From assembly GCA_964425755.1 (NCBI GenBank), contig CAYRNY010000018.1, positions 1-64,000 on the forward strand: a DNA stretch of 64,000 bases, read 5' to 3'. The notes below the pieces were generated by a model that was not told the DNA's origin, did no database searches, and was given only the letters and a program-made list of their open reading frames with translations. This DNA is from CAYRNY01 sp964425755 (GTDB lineage: Bacteria; Chloroflexota; Anaerolineae; Aggregatilineales; Aggregatilineaceae). Positions 17,444-26,374 of the stretch are shown piece by piece; the stretch's first letter is position 1, and every line of letters begins with the position of its first letter. The translations under genes were made by a program, and so were the position numbers.

Positions 17444-19255
17444 CTACCGGATCGGCAGATCGGATACCCTGCCCTCGATCAACGTTACGACCGGTGAGTA
17501 AATCCATCCTTGCACGCCCTGGTAGGTCACCAGGTACCACGCGCCGGAGGTGTTGCGCCCTTCGATCACCAGCTCGGTCCCCGCGGGGATCTCGCCGATA
17601 TCGGTACCCCTGACGCTCGCGGCATCGCGCAGCGTGAGGTTGGCGGTCACACGACCGCGCACCGTGACAGGTTCGCCCTGCTCGTTCTGCGGCACGACGA
17701 TCGAGCCAGGCGGCGGCGCGGGCACGATCTCAGAACTCACCACGAGATCGCGCACGAAGCCATCAAGCAGATTCACGTATAGCGCCGACACCCAACCGCG
17801 CACGCCCTGGTAATTGACCAGGTACCACGCGCCGTTGCCATTATGCGCTTCGACGTCGAACGTCGCTCGCTGCGGGATCGAGCCGATCACTTTCGACGCG
17901 TACGCGCTCGGCCCGTCGCGCAGGTTAAGCGTATCGGTCGCCTGCCCGGTCAGGATCACGCGCGATGATGACGCCGGATCGGGCGGCGCGGCGGGCGGCG
18001 CAATCGCGATATCGATGCGCGGGATGTCGTCCACAAAATCAGGCTGGCCGCCGCCGGTCGTATCGATGTTATGTTTTGGATCAACCGCGTACAGGTAAAC
18101 CCATTCGTTGCTGACCCATCCTTCCCGGCCATCACCGAGATCGATCAACAGCCAGGACAGATCACCAACGCCGCCCAATACCCGATAGTCGTCCGGGTAA
18201 AAGACCTGCGCCATCACCGGGTTGCCGCGCCCGGGGCCAGTGCGCACATTGACGTTATCTGCCGTCACAGCCGCCCAGACTTTTGCAAGCGGCTCTGGCG
18301 TTGGGGCTGCCGGTTGCGTGCCTGTTCCGTCGCCCGTGCCATCAACGTAAAACCACTCGACCTTGATCCCGGCATTGCCTGTCGCCTCGTAATACTCAAC
18401 GGTGAGGTCGTGGTTTCCGGCAGTCAGCGCGTAAACATCCGCTTCGTAGGTCCGGTATCCCTCGGGGTTGCCGTGCCATTCATCGATGATCCGTGTCACG
18501 TCGATCGTCATGCGCACACCATCATCCGCGCCCACGACGAACCGCCAGCGTCCCGCCTGCGGGAAGTTGAATGTCGTGGTCCAGCGCGCGCTGAAGTTGT
18601 CCGCGTTCACTCCGGCACCGGGCGATCCATCGGCCCAGTTGAAGTTAATCGCGTTATCCGTGCGGGTGAGCACCGGTGAGCCGGACAGGTCGGTATTGTT
18701 GTAAAACTCGGCATTCCAGTTCGAGCCGGTGTAGCGCGTCGAAGCGGTGCCGCCGGACGAACCGCCGTAGAACCACTCAACCGTGACCTGCGCGTTACCG
18801 GTGGCCTCGTAGTATTCGACCTTCAGTTCGTGAGCACCAGCCGTGAGCTGATCAACCGTCACCTCGTAGACGCGGTACCCTTCCGGGTTGCCGTGCCACT
18901 CGTCAACAATCGGCGTCACATCGATCCACATGCGCACGCCATCATCCGCCCCGACGCGGAAGGTCCAGGACCCTGCTTGTGGGAAGTTGACCGTTTTGGT
19001 CCAGCGCGCGCTGAAGTCGTCCGCGTTCACTGCACCACCGGGCGAACCTGTGCCCCAGTTAAAATTGATCTGATCGTCGATCCGCTGAAGAACCGGGCTG
19101 CCAGAAAGGGACGTGTTGTTATAGTAGGAGGCGTTCCACTGCGTTCCGGGATTTGCCTCGGCCACCATGACCGGTGCCGGCGTTAGCGTTGCAGTCCCTA
19201 ACACTAATGCCAGTGTCATGACGGCGATCAAACCACTGATGGTTAGTTGTCGCAT
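17444..19255 (-). CDS. Exported protein with two PA14 domains and three SH3b domains
   Basis: A 603-residue exported protein. A signal peptide (residues 1-34, ending ...PVMVAEA) precedes two closely similar PA14-type beta-barrel domains (about 36-163 and 178-305), both with the blocks FNWG/ADGSPG, ADDGVRM and DEWHGNPEGYR. Three bacterial SH3 domains follow (about 328-395, 435-500 and 530-600), marked by NVRTGPG, NLRDGPS and TLRDAAS with YLV.YQGV.GW. PA14 domains bind carbohydrates and SH3b domains bind peptidoglycan, so a wall-associated sugar-binding role is likely. There is no enzyme domain. A strong promoter lies upstream. Confidence 0.88.
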   Translation of the reverse strand: MRQLTISGLIAVMTLALVLGTATLTPAPVMVAEANPGTQWNASYYNNTSLSGSPVLQRIDDQINFNWGTGSPGGAVNADDFSARWTKTVNFPQAGSWTFRVGADDGVRMWIDVTPIVDEWHGNPEGYRVYEVTVDQLTAGAHELKVEYYEATGNAQVTVEWFYGGSSGGTASTRYTGSNWNAEFYNNTDLSGSPVLTRTDNAINFNWADGSPGAGVNADNFSARWTTTFNFPQAGRWRFVVGADDGVRMTIDVTRIIDEWHGNPEGYRTYEADVYALTAGNHDLTVEYYEATGNAGIKVEWFYVDGTGDGTGTQPAAPTPEPLAKVWAAVTADNVNVRTGPGRGNPVMAQVFYPDDYRVLGGVGDLSWLLIDLGDGREGWVSNEWVYLYAVDPKHNIDTTGGGQPDFVDDIPRIDIAIAPPAAPPDPASSSRVILTGQATDTLNLRDGPSAYASKVIGSIPQRATFDVEAHNGNGAWYLVNYQGVRGWVSALYVNLLDGFVRDLVVSSEIVPAPPPGSIVVPQNEQGEPVTVRGRVTANLTLRDAASVRGTDIGEIPAGTELVIEGRNTSGAWYLVTYQGVQGWIYSPVVTLIEGRVSDLPIR

Positions 19256-19404
19256 TTGTTTTTTCCCTACGTGTCTCGCATGTCAAATACGGTGAATAAA
19301 GTGTCGCACGTTCTAGCTTAGGGCACCGCCCAACATCTGAAGTGACTGTGAAGTGCCTGAAGCCAAGAGCCGGCACCCATGCGATGATGCAAGTAGCCCT
19401 CGAA

Positions 19405-19433
19405 ATTATAGAAACTGCCTCTGCATCTCGCAA
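19405..19433 (-). promoter_or_regulatory. Sigma-70-type promoter for the PA14/SH3b gene
   Basis: On the minus strand TTGCGA (19433-19428) is separated by exactly 17 bases from a consensus TATAAT (19410-19405). The predicted transcript has a leader of about 140 bases before the start codon. Confidence 0.7.
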
Positions 19434-19492
19434 ACTCTGGTTACCTGACGGCAATCTGACGCGTGGATGACACAACGTCCAAGCGACCGTTC

Positions 19493-20602
19493 TCAAGTGT
19501 GGGCAGCTTTTTCCAGCACATGCAGCGTCTGCTCGGCAGCGCGCTGCCAGGTGAACTGGCCGGTACGCGCATACCCTTTGGCGATCAGATCGGCCCGCAG
19601 CACGTCGTCCGTTATGATGCGCTCAATTGCCGCCGCGATCGCGCCCACATCACGCGAATTGACGAGCAGCGCTGCCTCGCCCGCGACTTCCGGCATCGAC
19701 GACGTGTTACTGGTGATGACCGGCGTCCCGCAGCGCATCGCTTCGAGAATGGGAAAGCCAAACCCTTCGTGCAGCGATGGAAACACCAGGGCCAGCGCGC
19801 CACTGTAGAGCGCGGGCACATCCGCATCGTCGATGTACCCCGGCAGAATCACACCCTCGACGCCTGCCGTCCATTGTGGATCGTACAGCCATCCCTGTTG
19901 ACCTGCCAACACCAGCGCCACATCCTCTTGAGGATTCCTATCGCGCCATCGAGCGTAAGCCTGCACAATACGGGCGATATTTTTGCGTGGTTGGAGCGTG
20001 CCAACAAACAGCAAATAACGCTCCGGCAACCCGTAACGCGCGCGCATCGCGTCCAGCACCGCCCGGTCCGTTACCGGGGCCAGTTCCTCGTCCACACCGG
20101 GGTAAACGACCTCGATCTTGTTTTCGGATACCTGGTAGTGCGCGGCGATATCATGTCCCGTAGCCAACGAATCCGCGATCACGCGCGTGGCGCGGCGCAC
20201 ACTGTAACGCGTGCTCCATTCGAGGTAATACCGTGCAAGCACCGGGTGCGCTTCGGGAAAGTACTTGTATCCCAGGTCGTGAATCGTCACCACCGCCGGC
20301 CCGGGAAACCAGAACGGCAGCGTGTGCGCCGGGACAAACGTAACATCAGGCCGCGAGCGCCACAGCGCCAACGCGAACCGCGTATGCGTCCAGACGCGCG
20401 GCGCGCGGATCACCCGCTGCGTGACGCGAGGATGCTCGCAGAACAAATCCGCCGGGGGACGATCGCGGAAATACAACACATAGCGATGCGGCACATCCAG
20501 CGCCAGCAGCGCGCGGATCAGCTTCAACGCGTAGTTTTCGGTCCCGGTACGCTGCGCGATGGACGTGCGACTGGCATCAATTGCAACCGTGAGCGCCGTC
20601 AT
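19493..20602 (-). CDS. Glycosyltransferase family 4 (GT-B)
   Basis: A 369-residue sugar transferase. It starts MTALTVAIDASRTS after AGGTAGAG. GTENYALKLIRALL is the N-terminal glycine-rich loop; YLLFVGTLQPRKNIARIVQAY opens the C-terminal Rossmann domain and FPSLHEGFGFPILEAM contains the nucleotide-sugar E-x7-E motif. It closely resembles the plus-strand transferase at 22549-23676. It probably adds a sugar to a surface polysaccharide or lipid; the sugar is unknown. Confidence 0.9.
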   Translation of the reverse strand: MTALTVAIDASRTSIAQRTGTENYALKLIRALLALDVPHRYVLYFRDRPPADLFCEHPRVTQRVIRAPRVWTHTRFALALWRSRPDVTFVPAHTLPFWFPGPAVVTIHDLGYKYFPEAHPVLARYYLEWSTRYSVRRATRVIADSLATGHDIAAHYQVSENKIEVVYPGVDEELAPVTDRAVLDAMRARYGLPERYLLFVGTLQPRKNIARIVQAYARWRDRNPQEDVALVLAGQQGWLYDPQWTAGVEGVILPGYIDDADVPALYSGALALVFPSLHEGFGFPILEAMRCGTPVITSNTSSMPEVAGEAALLVNSRDVGAIAAAIERIITDDVLRADLIAKGYARTGQFTWQRAAEQTLHVLEKAAHT

Positions 20603-20622
20603 GTGTTTTCTCTCTACCTTAC

Positions 20623-21588
20623 CTATTCTGTGCGACGCCGAACCGCCAAGGGTAACAACCCGACCCCTGCTACCGAGATGAGCAGCGGCCAATAACCGGC
20701 CACCTCCTGCAACGCATCGCTGCCAATCCGGTCGCTGCTGACGACATACGCCGTCGTACCCGCTACAAACGCGATCACGCTGAGCAACAACAACCGCGTG
20801 TCGTGTGTGCGTTCGATCAAATACGTGAACACCAGCGCCAGCCCGGCGGACCACAACCCGAGCGGCCACCATGTCTCCAGGGCGGGATTCTCATCCACGC
20901 CGTAGAGCAGCGCAACGACCAGCGCCGCCGTCGCAAGCACCCACAAACCGGCGAACAGCAACCCGCGCTCGCGCCGACCCGACAACAGCGCGTGGAAGAC
21001 GCCCGCGAAGCCGATCACCAGCACACTGATGCCAGCCAACGTATCGTTCGCGAGATCGGGCACCCCGCTGACATCCTGCTCGCGGGCCAGCAAATACACC
21101 CCTACCCCCAGCAACAGCAGCGCCAACGGCAACATCCCAAGCTGATTCTGCACCATGCGGCGAAAGCGACGCGCGCGGGGTTGGCGCAAGCGGCCCGCTT
21201 CGCCGGCCAGCTCCAGCATGCCGTTGTCAACATCATCCTCAGCCGCACGCTCCGCCGCTGCATATTCGGCAGCCGGATCATACGGGGCGCGATCGTCCCC
21301 CTCTGTAAAATCCGCCTCCTCTTCAGCCTGCAGTTCGGCAGCATCGGGGCTTACGGGGGATTGAATGCCTGCATCCTCGTCCGCTTCATCGCCTTCCGAT
21401 TCTTCGCCGGCGTAGGCGGCCAGCGCTTCAAGCTCGCTCTCGAACACATCGCTCGACAGCAAGGGATAATCCTCATCATCCGGCACTTCCGGTGACAGGT
21501 CGCCCATTCCCAAGACCTCGTCAAGCCCTGCATCTTCAGCGGACTGTTCCGGTTCGTCGTCGGTCCACAAATCGCGCTCATCACTCAT
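20623..21588 (-). CDS. Membrane protein with acidic cytoplasmic N-terminus, unknown function
   Basis: A 321-residue protein. The first 150 residues are strongly acidic (Asp/Glu/Ala-rich, few hydrophobics), followed by a short basic patch (RQPRARRFRR) and seven to nine hydrophobic helices up to the C-terminus. The start MSDERDLWTDDE at 21588 is chosen over ATG 21594 because GGAGG is 9 bases upstream. Its stop is 20 bases before the glycosyltransferase start, suggesting one transcript. No family is recognised. Confidence 0.72.
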   Translation of the reverse strand: MSDERDLWTDDEPEQSAEDAGLDEVLGMGDLSPEVPDDEDYPLLSSDVFESELEALAAYAGEESEGDEADEDAGIQSPVSPDAAELQAEEEADFTEGDDRAPYDPAAEYAAAERAAEDDVDNGMLELAGEAGRLRQPRARRFRRMVQNQLGMLPLALLLLGVGVYLLAREQDVSGVPDLANDTLAGISVLVIGFAGVFHALLSGRRERGLLFAGLWVLATAALVVALLYGVDENPALETWWPLGLWSAGLALVFTYLIERTHDTRLLLLSVIAFVAGTTAYVVSSDRIGSDALQEVAGYWPLLISVAGVGLLPLAVRRRTE

Positions 21589-21740
21589 TGGCATAGCCCT
21601 CCACACGCCTAATTGTAGCGGCACACGGGTGGAAGGCAACTCGCGCAGTCGTCAGAACTCGCAAAAAACAACGCGCACGCGGTACAATGCGATACATTCA
21701 CATACAGGACGTACGCGCACCGCAGGAAACAAACCGGACC

Positions 21741-22535
21741 ATGACGACAACTCCCCTACCGCCCCACGTGCAGATTCTGGGCGTGCCGATCCATGCCGAA
21801 ACGTTTGACAGCCTGCTTGACACCATCGCTGCCTGGATCGCGCATGGCGACCGCACTTACCAGATCTGCACCGCCAGCCCGGAATTTGTGATGATCGCGC
21901 AGAATGACGCCGCGTTTATGCGCGTCCTGCAGCAAGCCGATCGCTGTGTAGCAGACGGCATCGGGCTGTTGTTCGCGGCGCGTTTCCTGGGTCGTCCGCT
22001 GCCGGAACGCGTCACGGGTTCCGATGGCGTGCCGCTGATCGCAGCGCGCGCCGCGCGTGAAGGCTGGCGGCTGTTCCTGCTAGGTGCGGCACCGGGCATC
22101 GCAGATGAAGCCGCACGGCGTCTGACCGAGCAACATCCAGCGCTACGAATTGCGGGAACGTATGCGGGGAGTCCCGCGCCAGAAGAAGAGGCCGGTATCA
22201 TCGAGCGCGTCAACGCCAGCGCAGCAGACATCTTGTTCGTGGCTTACGGCGCGCCGCGTCAAGACGCGTGGATCGCGCGCAACCGCGACCGGCTGAACGT
22301 GCGCGTGGCGATGGGCGTGGGCGGCACGTTTGATTTCATCGCCGGGACAGTCCCGCGTGCCCCCCGCTGGATGCAGAAACTGGCGTTGGAATGGCTGTTT
22401 CGCTTGATCCGGCAGCCCTGGCGCTGGCGGCGCATGCTGCGGCTGCCGCGTTTTGTGTGGGCTGTGCTGCGACACCGTGACCGCCCGCTTCATCCGCAAC
22501 GGCACGCGCACGCGGGCACGGACGGAAACCGCTAA
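21741..22535 (+). CDS. WecG/TagA/CpsF family glycosyltransferase
   Basis: A 264-residue family GT26 enzyme that transfers N-acetylmannosamine-type sugars to a lipid-linked acceptor in cell-surface polymer synthesis. Family blocks visible are QICTASPEFVMIAQND, ADGIGLLFAARFLGRPLPERVTGSD, FLLGAAPGIADEAA, FVAYGAPRQDAWI and MGVGGTFDFIAG. The membrane-associated basic C-terminus is also typical. The start MTTTPLPPHV at 21741 gives the normal family start; an upstream in-frame ATG at 21687 is possible. The next transferase starts 13 bases later, so they form an operon. Confidence 0.93.
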   Translation: MTTTPLPPHVQILGVPIHAETFDSLLDTIAAWIAHGDRTYQICTASPEFVMIAQNDAAFMRVLQQADRCVADGIGLLFAARFLGRPLPERVTGSDGVPLIAARAAREGWRLFLLGAAPGIADEAARRLTEQHPALRIAGTYAGSPAPEEEAGIIERVNASAADILFVAYGAPRQDAWIARNRDRLNVRVAMGVGGTFDFIAGTVPRAPRWMQKLALEWLFRLIRQPWRWRRMLRLPRFVWAVLRHRDRPLHPQRHAHAGTDGNR

Positions 22536-22548
22536 GGAGTGCAAGAGT

Positions 22549-23676
22549 GTGACCATCTACATTGACGTATCAGCCGCGATCAACAATCGGGCCGGGTTGG
22601 GGCGGTATACGCGGTCATTAACCAATGCGCTGGTACACGAAATGAACACCCCACCAACGCTATTCTACAACCACACTGCCAGCGCGCGCATGGTCGCCGA
22701 ATGGTCTGACGTGCCACAGCGAACGCTCAGGCTGGGCTATAAACCCTGGCGCATGGCGGTGTGGTTCGGTCAGTTGCTGCGGCTATCCTACAAACGCCTG
22801 ACGCCGGGTGCCACACTGTTCCACGCCACAGAACACCTGTTGATCCCGTTGCGCGACGTGCCCACCGTGCTGACGGTGCATGACCTGATCTTCAAGCTGT
22901 TCCCGCAGCACCACAAGCGCCTGAATTACTGGTTCCTGAACGCCGCAATGCCGCTGTTCGTGCAACGCGCGGACGCGATCATCGCGATCTCGCAGGCGAC
23001 GAAAAATGACCTGATGCGCCACTACCGCACGCCGGACCACAAAATCACGGTGGTACACGAAGCTGCCGCGCCGCATTTCCGCGTTGTGCCGGATGACGAG
23101 GTAGCAAGGGTGCGCGCCAAATATAACCTGCCGGACCGCTATCTGCTGACGGTGGGGACTATCGAGCCGCGTAAGAATTTGTCCCGGCTGGCGGAATGCC
23201 TGGCACGGCTGCGCCGGGACGACCGCAGCCTGCACCTGGTCGTCGTGGGCGCTAAAGGCTGGCTGTATGTGGAGTTCTTCAAGCGGATCGAGACGCTGGC
23301 GCTACAGGACGCCGTGCATTTCCCCGGCTACGTGCCGGACGCCGATTTGCCCGCCGTCTTTCGCGGCGCGACGCTGTACGTCATGGCCTCGGTGTACGAG
23401 GGCGCGGGGCTGCCGGTGCTCGAAGCGATGGCCTGCGGCGCGCCCGTCGTCAGCAGCCGCGAATCGAGCATGCCCGAACTCGGCGCGGATGTGCCGCGTT
23501 ACTTCAACCCTTACGACGTCGATCACATGACCGATGTGATCCGCAACGTGCTGGCGGATGACGCATTGCGGGCCGAGATGTCGGTCGCAGGCCCCGAACG
23601 CGCGACTCATTTTTCATGGGAACGCGCCGCCAAAGAAACGCTCGCGGTCTACCGCCGCACCATGCAGCATAAATGA
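22549..23676 (+). CDS. Glycosyltransferase family 4 (GT-B)
   Basis: A 375-residue transferase with GTG start after AAGGAG. Motifs: NRAGLGRYTRSL (N-terminal loop), VHDLIFKLFPQHHK, YLLTVGTIEPRKNLSRLAECL and ASVYEGAGLPVLEAMACG (E-x7-E). It follows the WecG-type gene and precedes a CBS-domain gene by 9 bases, so all three may share a transcript. Its close similarity to the 19493-20602 product suggests an old duplication in a surface-glycan locus. Confidence 0.9.
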   Translation: MTIYIDVSAAINNRAGLGRYTRSLTNALVHEMNTPPTLFYNHTASARMVAEWSDVPQRTLRLGYKPWRMAVWFGQLLRLSYKRLTPGATLFHATEHLLIPLRDVPTVLTVHDLIFKLFPQHHKRLNYWFLNAAMPLFVQRADAIIAISQATKNDLMRHYRTPDHKITVVHEAAAPHFRVVPDDEVARVRAKYNLPDRYLLTVGTIEPRKNLSRLAECLARLRRDDRSLHLVVVGAKGWLYVEFFKRIETLALQDAVHFPGYVPDADLPAVFRGATLYVMASVYEGAGLPVLEAMACGAPVVSSRESSMPELGADVPRYFNPYDVDHMTDVIRNVLADDALRAEMSVAGPERATHFSWERAAKETLAVYRRTMQHK

Positions 23677-23685
23677 GAAGGAGCG

Positions 23686-24105
23686 ATGCAATCGATGCGC
23701 GTTTACGACGTCATGACGCCCAACCCCGTCACCATTTCACAGCACGACTCGCTGAAAACAGCCCGCGCGCGAATGATAGCGCAGAACTGCCGCCGCCTGC
23801 CGGTGCTGGATGATGACGGGCTGCTTTGCGGCATCATCACCGACCGTGACCTGCGGCTGGTCGTGAACTCGCCGTTGATCATGCGCGAGCGGTGGCAAGA
23901 TGAAATGCTACTGGAACATACCGAAGTCGGTGCCTGCATGACGCCCGACCCGATCTACACCGAAACAGATACCCCACTTGACGAAGCGATCACACTGCTG
24001 CTGGAACACAAGATCAGCGGGTTGCCGGTACTGGAGAACGGGCAACTGGTCGGAATTCTCACCGTCACCGATCTGCTGCGCGCGCTGCAAAGAACACTGC
24101 GCTAA
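23686..24105 (+). CDS. CBS-domain pair protein
   Basis: A 139-residue protein made of two CBS domains (about 5-60 and 77-138) and nothing else. Markers are VYDVMTPNPVTI, CGIITDRDLRL, ACMTPDPIYTETDTPL and LVGILTVTDLLRAL. CBS pairs bind adenine nucleotides and act as energy sensors or regulatory subunits. A GAAGGAG site precedes the ATG. It may regulate a separately encoded partner; none is adjacent. Confidence 0.9.
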   Translation: MQSMRVYDVMTPNPVTISQHDSLKTARARMIAQNCRRLPVLDDDGLLCGIITDRDLRLVVNSPLIMRERWQDEMLLEHTEVGACMTPDPIYTETDTPLDEAITLLLEHKISGLPVLENGQLVGILTVTDLLRALQRTLR

Positions 24106-24150
24106 CGCGACGTGCCACATGGCCCGTCCGTTTACGGCAATCGCAGCCTG

Positions 24151-25857
24151 TCAAGCCAACTGGGACGGTGTCACATCTCCTAAGGCCGTTTCCGGCGGCG
24201 TTGTGGGCAGTGAGAAACAAAAGGCAGCACCCCCCAATGACGCATCCTCAACCCAGATCATCCCGTCATGCGCCTCAACGACCATTTTGCAGAACGCTAA
24301 CCCCAATCCTGTACCGCTGTATCCACGCGGCGCGCGTTTGCCGAGCTGCATGAATTTGTCAAAGATGCGGTTGCGCGCCTCTGGCGGCACCCCGGGACCG
24401 GTATCCTCAACACACGTGATCACGGCATCCGCGCGGGTATCATGCCACGCGGCGAGCCGCACGCGTCCCCCTTGTGGCGTGTGTCGTACCGCATTATCCA
24501 GCAGGTTCACTATCACGCGCCGGATCTTTTCGGCGTCAACCCACACCGCGGGCAAATCACCCGGAACGTCAATCGCCAGCGCGATCCCTGCCGCGCGCGC
24601 CTGGCTCGTCACCGAGGTGACAGCGTAATCTACACAGTCATCCAGCGAAAAGCTTTCGCGATCCAGAACCAGGTTGTTCTCTTCCAGGCGGGCTACATCC
24701 AGAATCGACTGCACCAGGTTGACCATATAGTTGGCGCTGCTGCGTGCAATGTTCACCACGTCCAGCAGCACGCCGGTGTCCAGGTCGCCCCCGGCGATCA
24801 GATCGTGGAGCATCATCAGGCTGCTGGTGATCGACGTGATCGGGTTGCGCAGATCGTGGACGATCATGCTGCTCAATTCCTGGCGCATCCGTTCGAGTTC
24901 GCGCATGGCGGTGTTGTCGCGCCAGACGATCAACCACCCGATCACCTGCCCATTGCGATCCAGCACGGGCATGCCGGTTTCGTCAATAAACCGCACAGTG
25001 TCACCGCTGTGCTGTGTGAACTGGCGCCGGTGTGGCTCCAACGGCTGGGCAGCAATGCCCCAGATATACTCGCGCAAGCTGGCCGTGCTCAACCCCGTAT
25101 ATTGCTCGAAACGCTCCCCTCCCACGTCGCGCAGCCAGGAAAACACACTACGGCCCAGGTAGGACGACAGATCGCGATCCAGCAACGCTTCGGCTGCCGG
25201 ATTAAAGCGCAGCAGCCGGCCCGACGCGTCCAGCAAAATCATCGCTGCATCTACCGAGTCGAACATTACCTGCAGTTGGTCGCGCTCACGGCGGATATCC
25301 CGGCACAGTTGCTTCCCGGCCAGCGCCAGCCCTGCCTGAAACGCGACCATCTCCATCAACCGCTGCTCGCGCCGAGACAATTCGGAGTCCTGTGCCACAG
25401 CCAATACCAGCAGCCCGATGACGTGTCCCTGCCGGGCCAGCGGGAGCGTCACAAGCTGCGCGCCAGCGTCCAACACCCTCACTTCCGGGATGTCGTCGCA
25501 GTGATCATGCCAAAGAGGGCGTAGCTCATCCGTATAGCGTTCAAGGTAGTCGTACGCACCATCCCGCGCGCCAACCGGAGCATGTGCAAGAAGCTCAAAC
25601 CGTTGGGGGCCGTCCTGCCAGGCACACAAAAACGCCATACGCAAGGAAAACAGGTCAAGGAAAGCCTGCACAATGGCCTGCTGTGTACGCGCCAGGTTCT
25701 GCTGGGCGTGAAACATCTGCGCTGCCGCCAACATCACCGGCAGATCGTCTTTGGCTGCCGGTGATGCATCCACGTATTTAGCGGACCAGAGCCGCCATGC
25801 CTGCACGGATTCTTTGAACAGATCGCCACTCCTTGCAGCGTAATGACGCCAAGCCAA
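24151..25857 (-). CDS. GAF-PAS sensor histidine kinase
   Basis: A soluble kinase of up to 568 residues. A GAF-like domain (about 45-185) and a PAS domain (about 195-320) precede HisKA with MIVHDLRNPIT (phosphorylated H334) and a HATPase with NLLDNAVRHTPQGG (N box), DTGPGVP (G1) and GTGLGLAF (G2). The start is uncertain: the TTG at 25857 has no ribosome binding site, and an AAGGAG lies inside the frame about 20 bases downstream, so the true start may be a few codons later. No response regulator gene is adjacent (orphan). Confidence 0.88.
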   Translation of the reverse strand: MAWRHYAARSGDLFKESVQAWRLWSAKYVDASPAAKDDLPVMLAAAQMFHAQQNLARTQQAIVQAFLDLFSLRMAFLCAWQDGPQRFELLAHAPVGARDGAYDYLERYTDELRPLWHDHCDDIPEVRVLDAGAQLVTLPLARQGHVIGLLVLAVAQDSELSRREQRLMEMVAFQAGLALAGKQLCRDIRRERDQLQVMFDSVDAAMILLDASGRLLRFNPAAEALLDRDLSSYLGRSVFSWLRDVGGERFEQYTGLSTASLREYIWGIAAQPLEPHRRQFTQHSGDTVRFIDETGMPVLDRNGQVIGWLIVWRDNTAMRELERMRQELSSMIVHDLRNPITSITSSLMMLHDLIAGGDLDTGVLLDVVNIARSSANYMVNLVQSILDVARLEENNLVLDRESFSLDDCVDYAVTSVTSQARAAGIALAIDVPGDLPAVWVDAEKIRRVIVNLLDNAVRHTPQGGRVRLAAWHDTRADAVITCVEDTGPGVPPEARNRIFDKFMQLGKRAPRGYSGTGLGLAFCKMVVEAHDGMIWVEDASLGGAAFCFSLPTTPPETALGDVTPSQLA

Positions 25858-26374
25858 CCCGAAGGCGGTTCACCAACCGGGTAATGAATACCAGAATACC
25901 ATTGGCAAACAGCCCGCCATCGGCTCTACTTGCAGGCAAGCGGTTGCACAGCACGCAAAGCCGCTGCCACAACGTCCTGGCCGCATGCCAGCGCCGACGC
26001 ATGCATACGCAAACACGCCAAGCACTGTCGCTCAGTCATGCATGGGCGTCAAGCTGTCAGCCGCATCCGGTAAGCTTCATGTTCGGATAATTAAGACTAA
26101 ACGTTTATATCTTGACTCTTGTGAACTAAGGATGCAAATACTATAGTTAAGGTGTAGTATCGAATGCTCTGTAACTGGGAATGAACGCCAGCATCCTTAA
26201 CCAACCATTGCTGAAGCACCCTGCACAAGGCCGTTGACGCATAGCGTGCCCGCGGCAGGATCAACCGGCCAGACACTGCCTGCCGGACCAACAAGACACC
26301 TGGCATTAATCTTTTGTCAACACTTTAACACACAATAAAAACAGCCACAACACATCAAAAGGATGGGTATCAGA
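25858..26374. other. 517-base non-coding region with repeated TTAAGGATGC-like motif
   Basis: I see no convincing gene here. The region becomes A+T-rich from about 26080. TAAGGATGC (26127-26135) and its inverse GCATCCTTA (26191-26199) are 9-bp arms 55 bases apart, and GTTAAGGTG lies between them (26146-26154). They could be operator half-sites. The intervening text TTGACT (26113-26118) and TACTAT (26139-26144) are promoter-like but 20 bases apart, so not convincing. Confidence 0.4.

Noticed and set aside
19463..20695. 410-codon plus-strand frame opposite the glycosyltransferase gene
   Set aside because: It is antisense to a clear glycosyltransferase and is Arg/His-rich, as expected for a shadow frame.
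25980..26100. Possible replication or recombination site based on repeated GCATGC-like text
   Set aside because: Only short palindromes are present; no DnaA boxes or origin genes are nearby.
26097..26306. Minus-strand 69-codon frame in the non-coding region
   Set aside because: No ribosome binding site, no recognisable protein features and no conserved neighbours.
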